A stretch of DNA of 64,000 bases from Montifringilla adamsi (Eukaryota > Chordata > Aves > Passeriformes > Passeridae), in assembly GCA_017590115.1 (NCBI GenBank), contig JAGGNK010008670.1, positions 7,510,541 to 7,574,540 on the forward strand, given 5' to 3'. The notes beneath the pieces are model-generated. The model saw only the letters and a list, made by a program, of their open reading frames with translations. It made no database searches and was not told the origin of the DNA. Below, in pieces: positions 25,456 to 36,545 of the stretch; the stretch's first letter is position 1, and the number at the start of each line of letters is the position of its first letter. The position numbers and the translations under genes are program-made.

Positions 25456-25560
25456 GGTTGGTTTTGTGCGTTTTTTTGGTGGTTTTTTAAAAATTTGTTT
25501 ATTTGCTTTGATTTGGGGTTTTGTTTGTTTATTTTTATTTGTTTGGGTTTTCTCAAACAT
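25455..25560. repeat. T/G-rich low-complexity tract
   Basis: About 100 bp of plus-strand sequence is nearly all T and G, in TTTG/TTTGG words, with almost no C. It is a strand-asymmetric simple sequence. Confidence 0.75.
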
Positions 25561-26106
25561 AAGGGCTATGAACTTCTTTAAAAAATAATGAGCTAAGGTT
25601 CTCCTGTAACCAAATAACTTGAGGAGTTAGGGATTTTTGAAGATGTCTAAACAACACAAGATTGCAGTCAGTACAAAAGATGAGGCAGTTCAGGTCTGTT
25701 TAGGCTAACAAGGTTTCAACTACTCCTGCTGTTGATGCATTGCCATTAATTTGGGTGTGACTGTGCTCATCACTAATTGACACTTGAGTAGTGGCTTATG
25801 GCAAATAACAAAGAATTTTTATATCCCTCAGCAGGCTGTGCAGGGAATGATCTGAAAGCCGTGCAAACAAAAAGCAGAACATGTATTTAAGCTACTTCTG
25901 CAGTGCTCATATTGAACCTTTAGTAAACTATCCAGCCAACTGCATTTTCCTCAACAGTAACATTTGAAAATTATTTATGTTATTATATACATGGTGATTC
26001 CCCATCTGGTATAACTTATATTATTGATTTTTTTTTTTAATACTGAAATAATCCTGTGTTTTGTTTGTAAAACTGTTTAGCAAATATTCATTATACCTAA
26101 CATGGA

Positions 26107-26122
26107 TTTTTTTTTTTTTTTT
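26107..26122. repeat. Poly-T tract
   Basis: Sixteen uninterrupted T residues are followed by GCCCCAG. Together they resemble a strong splice acceptor, but the frame behind it closes within about a dozen codons. Confidence 0.85.
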
Positions 26123-26145
26123 GCCCCAGCACATTAAAGATTCAG

Positions 26146-26200
26146 GACTAAGCCTTCAGCTGATGTAAGCTGATCTGGCTTCCAGTGTAGTCAATTCTTT
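26146..26200 (-). mobile_element. Possible ancient sauropsid interspersed repeat
   Basis: The landmarks CAGCTGATGTAA, GATCTGGCTTCCA and GTGTAGTCAAT occur in the order seen, inverted, in old repeats with the pattern 'attgaagtcaatgg ... ttacaccagctga' that are frequent in sauropsid genomes. I cannot name the family. Confidence 0.35.
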
Positions 26201-26399
26201 AACTTTGTGAAGACTTTCAGTCCTAGCCAAGAGAAGAATAAGAAAATCAGTGCAGCTCTTGTATCTGTCTTATTGATCAGACCTTAATTGCACCAAGAAA
26301 CAAAATGTTTTAAAAATTCTTTTGTTTGAGCCAGAGCAGTTTATGAAAAATGGCTATACTATACTGTGTAGAGGGAGTTTGTGCATATGCTAGGGGGAA

Positions 26400-26735
26400 G
26401 GGCGCAGAGCTAAACAAAACCATTAATTAAAAAAGGATACTTTAATTGAAACTGAGCAAAAAGTGGAAAATTATTTATCCAAACAAACTTTGTATCCCAT
26501 AAAGGTGTGGGTACATAAAGCACGCAAGCCCGTTGCTTATTAGATTATTTCAGGCCTTCAGAAGCTGTTTGCTTACTCCAATAGCAACTTGTTGATAATA
26601 GGAAGCCTTTTGTGAGAAACGGCCCAAAAAACAATGGAAAGCGTCAGATTTAGTAAAGTGTCTAAAGAAAGTCTTAAAATGACACCCACGCTACGAAGGG
26701 AAGACCAAATTTGCTTTTTCTGAAGGGAATTTGTG
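26400..26735. promoter_or_regulatory. Putative conserved non-coding element, left wing of the CpG block
   Basis: An AT-rich block containing TTAATTAA (26423-26430) and several CpG-bearing words (around 26521, 26531, 26619, 26643, 26689). No repeats interrupt it. It runs directly into the CpG-rich core, and I read the three parts as one regulatory unit. Conservation is inferred from texture, not measured. Confidence 0.45.
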
Positions 26736-26965
26736 TTTGTCAGGAAGGGCTCCTGGCGGCTTTGTTTCCAGGCCTTGATGTGTGACCAGGAGCCTCCAGG
26801 CCTCCCGTCACCCCTGGCCTTGTTCTGCCACCGCGCTGCCCACCCATACCGACACCGCAGGGGGAAGGGTTTCAGAGGAGCCGGAATCAAAAGCGGAGGG
26901 AGGAAAAAAAGTGCTTTTCAGGGTCTGATGTGTGGGAATCAAATGAGAGGCCTAGCTGAAATCCG

Positions 26966-26978
26966 GTCGCCAGGCAAC
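26966..26978 (+). promoter_or_regulatory. RFX-family X-box
   Basis: GTCGCCAGGCAAC fits the X-box consensus GTNRCC-N-RGYAAC at every position with a 1-nt spacer. RFX factors bind such sites at ciliary and immune gene promoters and in developmental enhancers. Occupancy is inferred. Confidence 0.55.
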
Positions 26979-27547
26979 CATAGTGATATGCTGAGGGAAT
27001 ATCATTAAAGTTGGAAACTAAGCAGTCGCTCTGAATTAGCAAACCTGACCGCCGTGCGGATGATGCGCCAGAGCCACCTCAGCCCCCAAGCGCTGTTTCT
27101 GCACGTAGAGGGGGGAAAATAGCAGCTGATTTGTGGAGTTTTTCATAAAAAATAGACAATGGCTGTCCAGACACAGAGTTGGTGGTGAAATATGGTAACT
27201 GCCAGGCTTGCAGCTGGCCCTCTGACACAAGATTAATAAGTTGCCGTTTCCTAGCCGACCACAACCTAGTGGGAACTATCCGGCATTTTTCCATGAATTG
27301 TGGGTAACAGCCTTCCCGCAAGCTGGCCTACTTTACTGCTCTGCTTTCTGCGGATCGCCCAAAGTGCAGTAAACATCTGTGCCTGCAATGAGGTCAGCGG
27401 ACGTGGTGTCCGGCAGCCGCCACCTGAGCGGCCCAGCCCCGTGCACGGAGCCCAGCGCTGGGCTTTACCCGTGCCACATCCACCACACGGGGAAGGCGCC
27501 CATGGCTGTGGGCTCAGCACTTCACAAAGTTTTGCTGCAGCTGGAAC

Positions 27548-27572
27548 GGGGAGGGGGCGGCGGGGGACTGGG
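27548..27572 (+). other. Potential G-quadruplex motif
   Basis: Four G-runs of at least three (27548-27551, 27553-27557, 27562-27566, 27570-27572) are separated by loops of 1, 4 and 3 nt. This satisfies the usual G3+N1-7 pattern on the + strand. Confidence 0.6.
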
Positions 27573-27615
27573 TTCGGAAATGACAATGTGACAAGAGAGC
27601 GGGAGCGAACCTATT

Positions 27616-28065
27616 GAATTAGATTTAGGCTGTGCTGAATATTATCATTGACACGAACAAGCAAAGCTTATCTGCTCTTGCCTTCTTGAAAGGTTTAATG
27701 AAATTGAATTGCCAACCTCTGTATTTTACCACCATTTGGCTGAAGTGGCTCAGAGGCATACATGATCGCTTAAAAGGAAGCCAGGTTGAGTCAAACTGCA
27801 AAGCGTATGTATGCATTTTTGACAGCAACATCTCAAACACAGTGTGACATGGCATAACATTTAGAGGTAATTTGATTACAGGCACTGTGTAATGCAAATC
27901 AGACTTCCCCAAACATGTTAATTTTTTATCACAATAGCTCACCAACACAGTCAAGTTCAGTTTAAGTTATTGTCAAGCTACATTTTATATTATATTTAGG
28001 CTTTGTAATATAATTGTGTGCAGTTGCCCACAAATTATAAAGAGCTCGAAGTTCAGTGAATCCCC
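27616..28065. promoter_or_regulatory. Putative conserved non-coding element, right wing of the CpG block
   Basis: An AT-rich stretch in which nearly every word looks like a homeodomain, MEIS/PBX or POU site. A perfect POU octamer ATGCAAAT lies at 27892-27899, and TGACAG (a MEIS core) near 27820. CpGs are retained at isolated positions (27653, 27767, 27803), as expected under constraint. A minus-strand frame (27625-27954, 109 codons) and a + strand frame (27632-27847) overlap and are not supported as coding. This is the part I would most expect to align to reptiles and mammals. Confidence 0.5.
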
Positions 28066-31000
28066 TGGGTTCTCTCTTTCTAGGTTTAATTTTCAATGAT
28101 GATATGATGAAAATATTTCTTTATATTAAATAGGTGTTTGAAGAGAATAATTTGAATGTTTCTTCAGGCATAAAAATTTGGAAGGAACAAATTGCAACTT
28201 AAATTCATAGGAAAAAGAGTGAATGCATGTGTCTTTAAGCTTCATTATGATCAATTTATTCACTTAGGGCCACATGCAGCTGAGTTGCAAATAATTTTAG
28301 ATAATAACTTTGTTGGTACGTAGGCAGAACCTGTCAGAGTAACTCTGAATGTAAAAGTGCAAGGTTTGAGCTTTCTGTTTCTGGATTTTCTTCTGTCCTT
28401 CTGTGCAATGCTGGTGAAACAGGTTCCTTCTTTTTTGTCTCAGTTTCCCTAGCTTTATATCGTACATTTAGGTTCTCAAATGAAAAATATCAAAAGGAAT
28501 GATATTTGAATGATATTGTCAGCCTAGAGAGCATATTCTTAAATTCTGAGCTTCTATTTTTAGAAATTTCTTCATGGAGCAATATTATTCTGATGATTCA
28601 GAGCTAATGAAACTTTCAGTGGTTACAGGGTCCTGCAGGTAAAATCTATCTCTCAAGCTGGAGCACAACATAATTCCCTGCATGCAATGTCTGTCAGATA
28701 CCAACCAAAAGACAGCACTGGCAGGTGGTTGCCAGCAATGTCCTATGTAAATGGCACTGGAAATCAGTCTGATTTGAGGCAGCATTGAAGTGTCTTACTT
28801 GGAGGAACAGGAGAAACTGATGAGAGGTGAAGAGATGGTCCAGCACAGTTAGGTGAAGTCTGATCAACCCAGTGAATTCAGAATTCAAATTCCAGAAGTG
28901 AAGCAGAGCTGACCACAATCAGGAAGAAGCCCAGATGATGAGCATGCAGGTGACAGTAGAAGCTGAGTATGTAGTCATTCACCTTTGCTTAAAAGGCAAG
29001 GTATCTTGCTTAGTGTGTGTACTATGGCTATAAAAAAGAGTTCTAGCATCTACCAGCCATGATTATTCCTTTCCAGTATGTGTGTCAAGGACGCCTTTTG
29101 AACATGTGTAAAGATGCAGATAAAAGAAGTATTCCCCAGTCAGTAATAAAGAGGAACCCAAAAATAAACACAAGTGAAGGCTTATATGTGGTAATAATTT
29201 CCTGCACATCAACTGATCTACTGCAATCTTCCATGCATGCTTTTAGCTCTTGAAAAATGTGAACGAATTCATGCTGGCTTAGCCCTCTGCTTGGAGTGAA
29301 AGAGAGGAATTAGCTAATTCCAGTTACCTGAGCCACCAGCTTAGAGCACATGCACAGGCAGTTACCATGAATCAGAGGTCGTGCAATAACCTCTTTGTAC
29401 ATGAACATCCAGAGTTTATATGAACCGATCCCACTCAGTTATAATGAGAGAGGACAAGTTGCCTTGGGCTTTGCATCCACAGAAACATTAGTGCTGTTTG
29501 CTGTCTCTGTGTCTTTTTGGGTCAGTGTAGCTTTTGCATTTTCTCTGGTTCTTTTATATAATCTCCAGCACTTTCAGAACACACATTTCTCTTGTGAGAC
29601 TTACCTGGCCTGGAGTGAGAAGAGAAGCTTAACAACATGGGTCCCTTTTATTTATAAGAGCATTCCTCTCACAATCTCCACCTGTCACAGATGTGAGGAT
29701 TAAATGCAGCTCTGTTTCTTGTACATATTAATCTCTTACGTCCCAGTGATTCTGGACCCTGTGGATACTTAGAAAATGGGTTTTCCAAGAGCCTGAATAT
29801 TGTTGCCTTTAATTCACTAATATCTGTCACATCTTTGCATCCATGAAAACATTCTTAATCTGTCAATTAAGATTTACTTATACTCTCTTCTCTGAATTAT
29901 TTGGGACTACAAGATTTTAGGTATTTTAATAGTGAAATAAAGTAACAGGATAGTATTTTTCAGTTGTGGCAATAGTGCTTCATATTTAGTGTGGTGTGTA
30001 CTTTTGAACAAAAAATGAATGTTTCTAACAAATGAATTCGTTTAGCAGTCCCATGTGTGTTTTTTCAACCAATGTCGACTCTCAAGCCTCTCTTGTCCTA
30101 CAGAATCTCCTGATGCTTTACCACTCCTTGACATAGCTGGCTGTTACTACAGCAAAGTCACTGTGCTGTTTTTAATGCCCCCTCTTCGGCTTTTCTGGTT
30201 TCACTGGTTCCTGGAGTCATTTGGACTCTCTTTCTCCTTCTGCATGAAAGGTGTCACCTCAATGACTGTCATTTGCTAGAAGAAATAGAGCTCCTCAGGC
30301 AAGGCCAGGAAGAAAACAGCCTCTCTTCCATCCCATGACCAGCTCTTCAGTTGTGAGGGCGGAGCTGGCTGTGCAGAGAAAGAAGTCACTTGCCTCATTT
30401 ATGGGATTTTCAATTACTGCAGCGTTAACTCAGACCCATTTCTTGGCCACAGAGCAGACACTTGCAGCTCAGCTCTAAAAATCAACCATCGGTTTGCATC
30501 CATGCCTGTCTGCCTCGCTGTGTGCCAGAGGGAGAGGAAAGGGTGAGGCTCAGAGAACTCTCTGGTTCTTGGTGTTAACAAGAAGCTGATGTGATCTGTG
30601 AGTGTTCTTAAATAAGTGATGAACAGGACATGTAAGCACAAGAACACATCTTCTTGTTACCCGTGTGTACCTTCCTTGATATCAGATGTCTGTATTACTA
30701 CTCCTCCTATTGTAACCCGGGACTGTGATTATAAACTGAATGTTCTTTATCTATTTAATAGTCTTATATAATCAAGTATCTGGAAAAGTAGAGGGGCCTG
30801 ATCAATAAACATTTTCCTCTAGTCCTAAATTGAACAGTACTGTAGTTTTGCTTCACATCTTTATGCAAAATAGTAGAAAAAATCATAGCAGTGCTGTTCT
30901 GAATCTGCAGGAGGGGTAGCGGAGAGTGCCAGTTCAGGTGCTGTATGAAACAGTGTGCACAGGGTAAGATCTTTGATTTTTCTGATCAGATGCTTTCTGA

Positions 31001-31430
31001 TAGAAAATAACACCCCTTCTTATCAGTTCTGAGGGTTTTCTGTGTACAGCATAGGATATCAGCAGGAGAGTGGCTGAAGTCTCTTGCCTCTACTAATGTT
31101 GCCACAGAGCTTTCTGTGACAGCAAAGCCCACAGTCATCTAGTCTGGAGCTGGAAATTTCTCCAGGTGATCTTTGTTCATTGAAATATTTTGTTCAGATT
31201 TTCAAGTGACACATTTAAAAAAATAGCTAAACAAATAATTAAGTAAACCCAACGCCCTATGCAGGAGGTAATAGATATATATATATAAGTGTGCTATCAC
31301 TAGCCCAGTTTTTATTGTCAAAAGTGTGCTCACTTGGCAAAAGCCAACTTTTGAGACATAGAGAGTAGGTTTTCGCCAAGGGAGAGCTGTTGGGTTGACT
31401 GACTGCATTTATCTCTGCAACATATTTTTA
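28066..31430. other. Unannotated non-coding DNA
   Basis: No gene or repeat family was recognised over about 3.4 kb. A short TA run lies at 31273-31285. Several frames of 60-100 codons overlap and carry no domain. One at 29395-29703 has a hydrophobic stretch, but nothing suggests it is a real membrane protein. Confidence 0.5.
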
Positions 31431-31439
31431 ATAAAAGTT

Positions 31440-31740
31440 AAACCCCTCCATAGATCAAATATATGACAAGAATGTGACACCGCAAAAGAAGTAGTCTGGG
31501 CTTCATGAGAAATGTACTGGACACAGTTAAGGGAATTACCTCGTGATTGGCTTGGCCTCTTCCTGCTGCAAGTGTTATGGTAAAGGCTAATTCCCCATGC
31601 TCCTCCTTTTCTTGGCCACCATTGCAGCATGCCTTGGGCCAGCAAATTGGGTCTATAAGTAGATGTGATTTAACCCTTATGGTTTATTTTCTGCTTGGCT
31701 GTCAGCTGATGGCAAAAGGCCAAATGCTAACAACCAGGAT
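31440..31740. promoter_or_regulatory. Possible conserved non-coding element
   Basis: The texture shifts here: isolated CpGs at 31481 and 31542, and a dense series of TGGC/CAGCTG-type words at 31610-31730. It is flanked by ordinary AT-rich sequence. The evidence is compositional only. Confidence 0.25.
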
Positions 31741-34055
31741 GGCTGAGCAGCTGGACCTGCATGCATGACATCTCAAAAATTGCTTACATACTGTCCCCTT
31801 CATTGCAGTGTGATCTCTTCCTGTTTGACTGGTGTGGTGGCAGAAGCAAGATTAACAACCTCAGGAAGAGCACAGGGCTAAGGATTTTTATTTTATTTCA
31901 AGGTTGCTGAAATAAACTATTTCTAAGTGATAAATAGTTGAACATGTTTTCTCTTTAATTAGAACTATAAACTTTTGTAAGGATTTCTTCTGGTTATTTC
32001 CCTCATCTGCTTGTTGAATTTCTGCAGATTGTTACTAAGGGGAAAGAAAAGAAATTTTTCTTTGAGGCAGAATTTATCCATCATAACATCAGTAATGAAG
32101 AGGAGAGAGAACTGTCTGCTATTGCATGAAAATTAAAAACATTTTATGCAATAATTCTGAAAGCTTGATGTTTAGTTGGTAGAAATTTATTGAAATTTGA
32201 GATAGTGAGATTACTTCTGTAAAAGTAACAAATGCAGTAAAGTAGCCGGCACAACTTTCCATATGCAAGAAAAGAAATCCTTTATGTTTCATTTTATTTT
32301 AGGCAAGCAAGTGGTTTTGCTGTCAGCACCACTTGTAGCAGTATAATGAAAGTGAATAATTTTAAACAAACCCTCAAATACTCTCTACTTTGTGTTAGGA
32401 TTATGCAACTGAGAGAGAATAGTAACTTCTTAACAAAAAAGTAGCAATATGTGACATTTTGTCTGTCAGCACTGGTGAAGTGGAATACACAAGCTTATTT
32501 AAAATTGAGTTGTATTTCACATAATGATAAAATAATAAAGGAAAAATAAGTGGCTTAGAGTATAATGAACTCAAAGCACCCAAGCAAGGAATATTGTAGA
32601 ATCAGGGAGGAAGATTATATGCAAGCATCCTGTGAAAAATAACACATCTTGATAAGGGTTTTCTATAATTTATTCTTGATATTGTGGAAGTGGGCACTGA
32701 GGAAGACTGGTGAGCATATGACGTTACTCCTGTGTAAATTGGAAAGGATCAGGCCCTGTATGAGATGCATAGTCTTCTTTTGGTACTAGATTAATGTGTC
32801 TAAATTTAAGCAGGATAGAGGAATTTTTAAAAACACTTAATGTTAGCACTTCTGCTGACCTAAATGGGAGAAGAGCTTGGACAGCACCGAAGACTTTAGA
32901 AAATCCTAAGTTTTGTGTACAGGTTCTCAAATCCTTAACTGCATGTTAAATCAGCCTTCCAATTTGAAAATTGATTGTTAATGGCTTGTTTAACAGACTG
33001 AAAACCCTTTGAAATTTATGGGAAAAATTCTGATTATTTCAGAAAGGTTTGGATCAATTTTGGAATCAGTTTTGTTTTAGATGGACTTGGTTGGTTTGTG
33101 CAAAATAGTCAGGCAAAGGGGATTAGAACTGAATGTGTTGGTTGGTACTGGTTACACATTTTAAACTTGTGGCATTCAGAGTGGAATTCTTTTTGCTCTG
33201 AAATTTAAAATAAAGGTAGAGGTGTTTCTGAGATACAGATACAAATTAGAACCAGCTTTTTTTTTTACTGTACACAGTCTTTATAATTTTTCCACTACTT
33301 CCATTGTTATTGAAGGATGTGCAATCTCAGAGAAACATTCCTCCAAGTAGATGAATATTATTGAAGCTGAAACAGAAGTTAACTCCAGGAAATGTGTTTT
33401 GTGGTTCACCATGTTTAATTCAGTGCAACACATCTGGCTATAACTTGATTTCTTTTCCTGCATATTTTTGTGCTCAGTTGTGATGCAAGCAGAGGGAGGA
33501 GAGACTAGGCAAAATGTGTTTCCTTGAAGTGCAGCATTGCTGTGTGCAGCAATCCCCTGTTCTGCCTGATCAGTCCCAGGCTGGCCTCAGCTTCATGGTA
33601 TACTTCCAAATTAATACCAAGGAACCTGTTGTTATTCTTGGTTTTGCTACCTGTGAAATTCAATATTGGGCTGGTAAGAATCCAATTTCGCCTAATCCAG
33701 CAGGCAAACCATGATGCCACTTAGGTGGACTTTGCAAAACACTCTGGGTAGAACAAGGATCTGCCAAAGCCTCCTCTTGCTTCATTCTCTCCAAGTAAAG
33801 AACCAAATTCTGTAGGAGCGCTGTGTAAAAAGCTCAGTGCTTCCTTGGCTCACACACTAAGAACAGATGCTTAATATTGACTAGATACATTTGCTGTTAT
33901 TGGAATTACATTACTGTGTATTCATGCAACTTCCCCAAAAGAGACATTTCCCCCCTTGTGTTGTGTTTAAATATTTTCCAGTTAGTAATCTCATAATACT
34001 CTTCATAAAAGAAAATAATTTCATAGCAGAATAGACACATCCTGAAGGTACCATG
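31741..34055. other. Unannotated non-coding DNA
   Basis: No gene was recognised. It contains the possible old repeat listed separately at 32722. Two overlapping 66-codon + strand frames face a 71-codon minus frame at 33505-33724; none has a domain. Confidence 0.5.
32722..32765 (+). mobile_element. Probable ancient sauropsid interspersed repeat fragment
   Basis: GTTACTCCTGTGTAAATTGG (32723-32742), then GGATCAGGCCCT, matches the order of an old repeat family with the pattern 'gttactccggtgtaaatt ... atcaggccct' seen widely in turtles, crocodiles and birds. I cannot give a formal name. Confidence 0.4.
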
Positions 34056-34205
34056 TCTTACATGAGGACTGGTCCTTCATTAGTGCCGCAGTGGAATTCA
34101 GGTTTGCTAACAAAGCAGAATGTGCCCACGATATTAATGTAGTGTGATCGGCCACTTGATGAGGGAATAATTCATAGGCATGCACTAACAAGGCTTTGAC
34201 TGAGC
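34056..34205. promoter_or_regulatory. Possible conserved non-coding element
   Basis: It holds three isolated CpGs (about 34086, 34129 and 34149), retained in CpG-poor DNA, and AT-rich homeodomain-like words. It is short and motif-dense. Conservation was not tested. Confidence 0.3.
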
Positions 34206-35280
34206 CTTGCTCACCCTTTTAAAGGAAGACAGGGCTGTTGTTTTGGGGTTCAGTCCTGGCCCTTCTGAAGGCATGAGGATTATATTGTCTCTTTGAGGTG
34301 TATAACAATGAGAGCACTGCCTCTTCCTGACAGGCCCTGTGCTATGCCTCTGTTAGAAAACAGAGCTCAGAGGTCTACCAAAAAGCCCACTGTGCCTGGA
34401 AATATCAGACAATGAAAAACGGAATTAATAGAATCTGACACAGTTTTACTGTAGCAGCATGTTTTTCCTTACTTAAATATATTTTTCCTTCTCTTGTCAA
34501 CAGATTACTTGGTGCTCTTTTCAGAAACAGAAAAGTTGCAAAACCAAAACAAAAGCTCTAAAGATATTAGGTTAAGGATTTAATTCTGTGTTAAAAAAAA
34601 AGAAAAAAAAGATACCACACAAAATGTCAGACAGTCTGAAGCACTGCTGGCAGAGTTAAGAAAGTGGTTCTCTGACAAAAGAAGCCTGGTTGTCTTTGAC
34701 TATCCATTTGAACATGCAGACCTGCTTGCAAGCCTGAACTAGAATTCTTGTCCAAATTTTGGGAGTGCTTGGATTCTGCTTTTTGGGGTTGATCTTGTAT
34801 TGAATTGCTACCTACATCTGTCTTTCTCTGCAAAATACTTGGGTTGCTTGAAGCTAGAGTTTTGCTTTGGATTGCAGAGTTTCTCACTTCAACATAATAT
34901 TGTTGGGTTTCTTATTCCAGAAACATATTGGCCCCAGCTGAATGCTCAGTCACTGTGGTTGAGGCCTCTGTTTGGAGATGCAGGCTCAGGCAAAGGGAAT
35001 TTACTCAATTTTTTAGTGCTCAGCTGGTGTTGTCTGGGGTGAAACTCCAAATCTTCTGGCATGTTTTGCTGCTGACTTCAGCCTGGCTAGGTTTTTCCCT
35101 GTCTCATATTTTTGTGCTGCCCAAACAGCTGCTCACCTGGAAAGGGAGTAGGCAAAGGTTCCCTTTCATGTTTTGGATTCTGTGTGTTTCTAAGGCGTGT
35201 TCTCAGCCTGGATTAAGTGAGTTATGAGCTGTTGAACAGTGCAGAATGTCTGTGGCAGCAGCTATGGAGGTCTGCCCTCA
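34206..35280. other. Unannotated non-coding DNA
   Basis: No gene was recognised. A-runs lie near 34590-34610. Frames at 34800-35227 overlap in two phases without domains. Confidence 0.5.
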
Positions 35281-35301
35281 GATCTCTTTTTCCTTCTTCA
35301 G

Positions 35302-35395
35302 AAACCCCTGCAAACAGAGTCTGGAAACCAAGCAACATCCACCAGTCAGACAAGACAGAGAATCCTGTAGCAATAGCAGTAAGAAAGCAATTATG
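35302..35395 (+). CDS. Candidate internal protein-coding exon (unidentified)
   Basis: A 94-bp segment follows a strong pyrimidine tract (35283-35299) and an AG at 35300-35301. It ends at ATG|GTAAGC (donor GT at 35396-35397). One frame is open throughout and reads TPANRVWKPSNIHQSDKTEN then PVAIAVRKQL, entering in phase 1 and leaving in phase 2 with TG. Splice signals and amino-acid composition are both exon-like. I do not recognise the protein. It shares strand and phases with the candidate at 4596, but since both leave in phase 2 and enter in phase 1 they cannot be spliced directly together. It may be an alternative exon of a + strand host gene, a lncRNA exon, or chance. Confidence 0.3.
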
Positions 35396-35399
35396 GTAA

Positions 35400-36440
35400 G
35401 CCTTTAACTAGCTACAGAGTGAACATTTTACATTCCTAAATCTGCCATAATGCAAAATAATCTGTTTATATTAGGAAAGACATTGCATTCTGCTCACTCA
35501 TCCCTTCCCAGGCTTGTCTGCACAGAACTAGGTTTCCATAGCTCATAATAGGAAAACACACAATTGTCAAAACCTTAGGACTTGGCTTCTTTTTTTAATA
35601 TTACCCCAGCTGCACTTCTTCATAGCCAAAGGGTCTCTTCTTGCTCCTTCAATGAAGAGACATATTGAGATAATTTGGAGTTTGGTGCTCATCCCATGAG
35701 CCACAGGATCCCCTCTCAGCTGCTGGACTCTTTTGCCAATTACCACATGTGGCCTTGAAGCTGTTTTGCTCAGCAGCACTTGATAGAGTTCAGACATTCT
35801 GGCCTCACAGGCACCCACTCACCCTGCTTTGGTGCCATTCTGTCTGCAGCTCACAAGTAACTTCTGTTGGTGTCCGCTGGGATCTGACATAGGAGGCCTC
35901 CAAGTCAGAAACATCTCTGCTTTCTTCCCAGCCCCATTTAAACAAGACCATTTTAGTAGGTGACCATTTCACCTGATGGATGTCATAAAGCAGGTCACAT
36001 TTAAAACATCCAATAAACTGATTTTAAAACTAAATTTAGCAATAGCATTTCACTAGTGAAGTGCTCACTTGCAGAGCTCCAAGCACAGTGAAGGAATTTC
36101 GTGTGTCTTTTTATAACCATGGGCTTGCCTCTAACTACAATTATAAATGGCTGAATTCTTATCTGGTTAAAGGGAGTTGGATTGTGCCCTGAACTAGATG
36201 CCAAGTTTCAAGAGCTTTCAGAAATCGGATTTAGATCAGATGAAACCTTAAGAAGCTAGATGTTTGGATGAACCACATGTTTTCAGAAAAACCCCAAACC
36301 TTCTCACTGTGTTTTTTTTCTTATAATCTTCTAATATAGTGAATGCATTGCTGGCTGTCTTCTACATGAAGCAGGGTAATATATGCATGAATAGCTTTAA
36401 GCTTGTGACTGGTTCCATTGAAGGGTTAAATTTTTGTGCA
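35400..36440. other. Unannotated non-coding DNA
   Basis: No gene or repeat family was recognised. The minus frames at 35567-35818 and 36001-36204 have no domains. Confidence 0.5.
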
Positions 36441-36465
36441 TTGTTAAGTTCTCTGTATGCGACTG

Positions 36466-36545
36466 CCATTCCAGAGCCCAATCCCACATTCCTGAGCAGC
36501 CAAATTTCCCCTGGAAGTCAGTGGGAAGTTTTCAGGTGCATAGCA
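36466..36545. mobile_element. Probable ancient sauropsid interspersed repeat
   Basis: The landmarks GAGCCCAATCCCACATTCCT and GGAAGTCAGTGGGAAGTTTT, in this order and spacing, match the widespread old sauropsid pattern 'cccaatcctgcattcct ... gaagtcaatgggagtttt'. The copy is diverged. The family name is unknown to me. Confidence 0.5.

Larger units (their letters stand above)
26736..27615. promoter_or_regulatory. Orphan CpG-rich region: candidate promoter or enhancer
   Basis: About 880 bp stands out from the AT-rich, CpG-depleted surroundings. By eye there are about 19 CpGs between 27350 and 27610 alone, and about ten between 26750 and 26980. It contains an RFX X-box (26966-26978), a potential G-quadruplex (27548-27572), and GC-box-like G-runs near the 3' end. 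Overlapping frames on both strands (27266-27617, about 105 codons each) are what CpG-rich DNA produces and contain no recognisable domain. It could be the CpG-island promoter of an unannotated transcript such as a lncRNA, or an orphan CpG island acting as a developmental enhancer. No TATA box or first exon with a convincing donor was identified. Confidence 0.5.

Noticed and set aside
26107..26160. Poly-T followed by GCCCCAG as a splice acceptor
   Set aside because: The frame behind it closes quickly and no donor follows; more likely a homopolymer beside an old repeat.
27266..27617. Frames of about 105 codons on both strands in the CpG core
   Set aside because: CpG-rich DNA has few stop codons; arginine- and proline-rich products on both strands are typical artefacts.
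28715..28740. CTCF-like GGCAGGTGG core
   Set aside because: Only about 10 of 14 consensus positions match.
29395..29703. Hydrophobic stretch in a 102-codon frame as a membrane protein
   Set aside because: T-rich DNA reads as hydrophobic residues; no signal of selection or gene structure.
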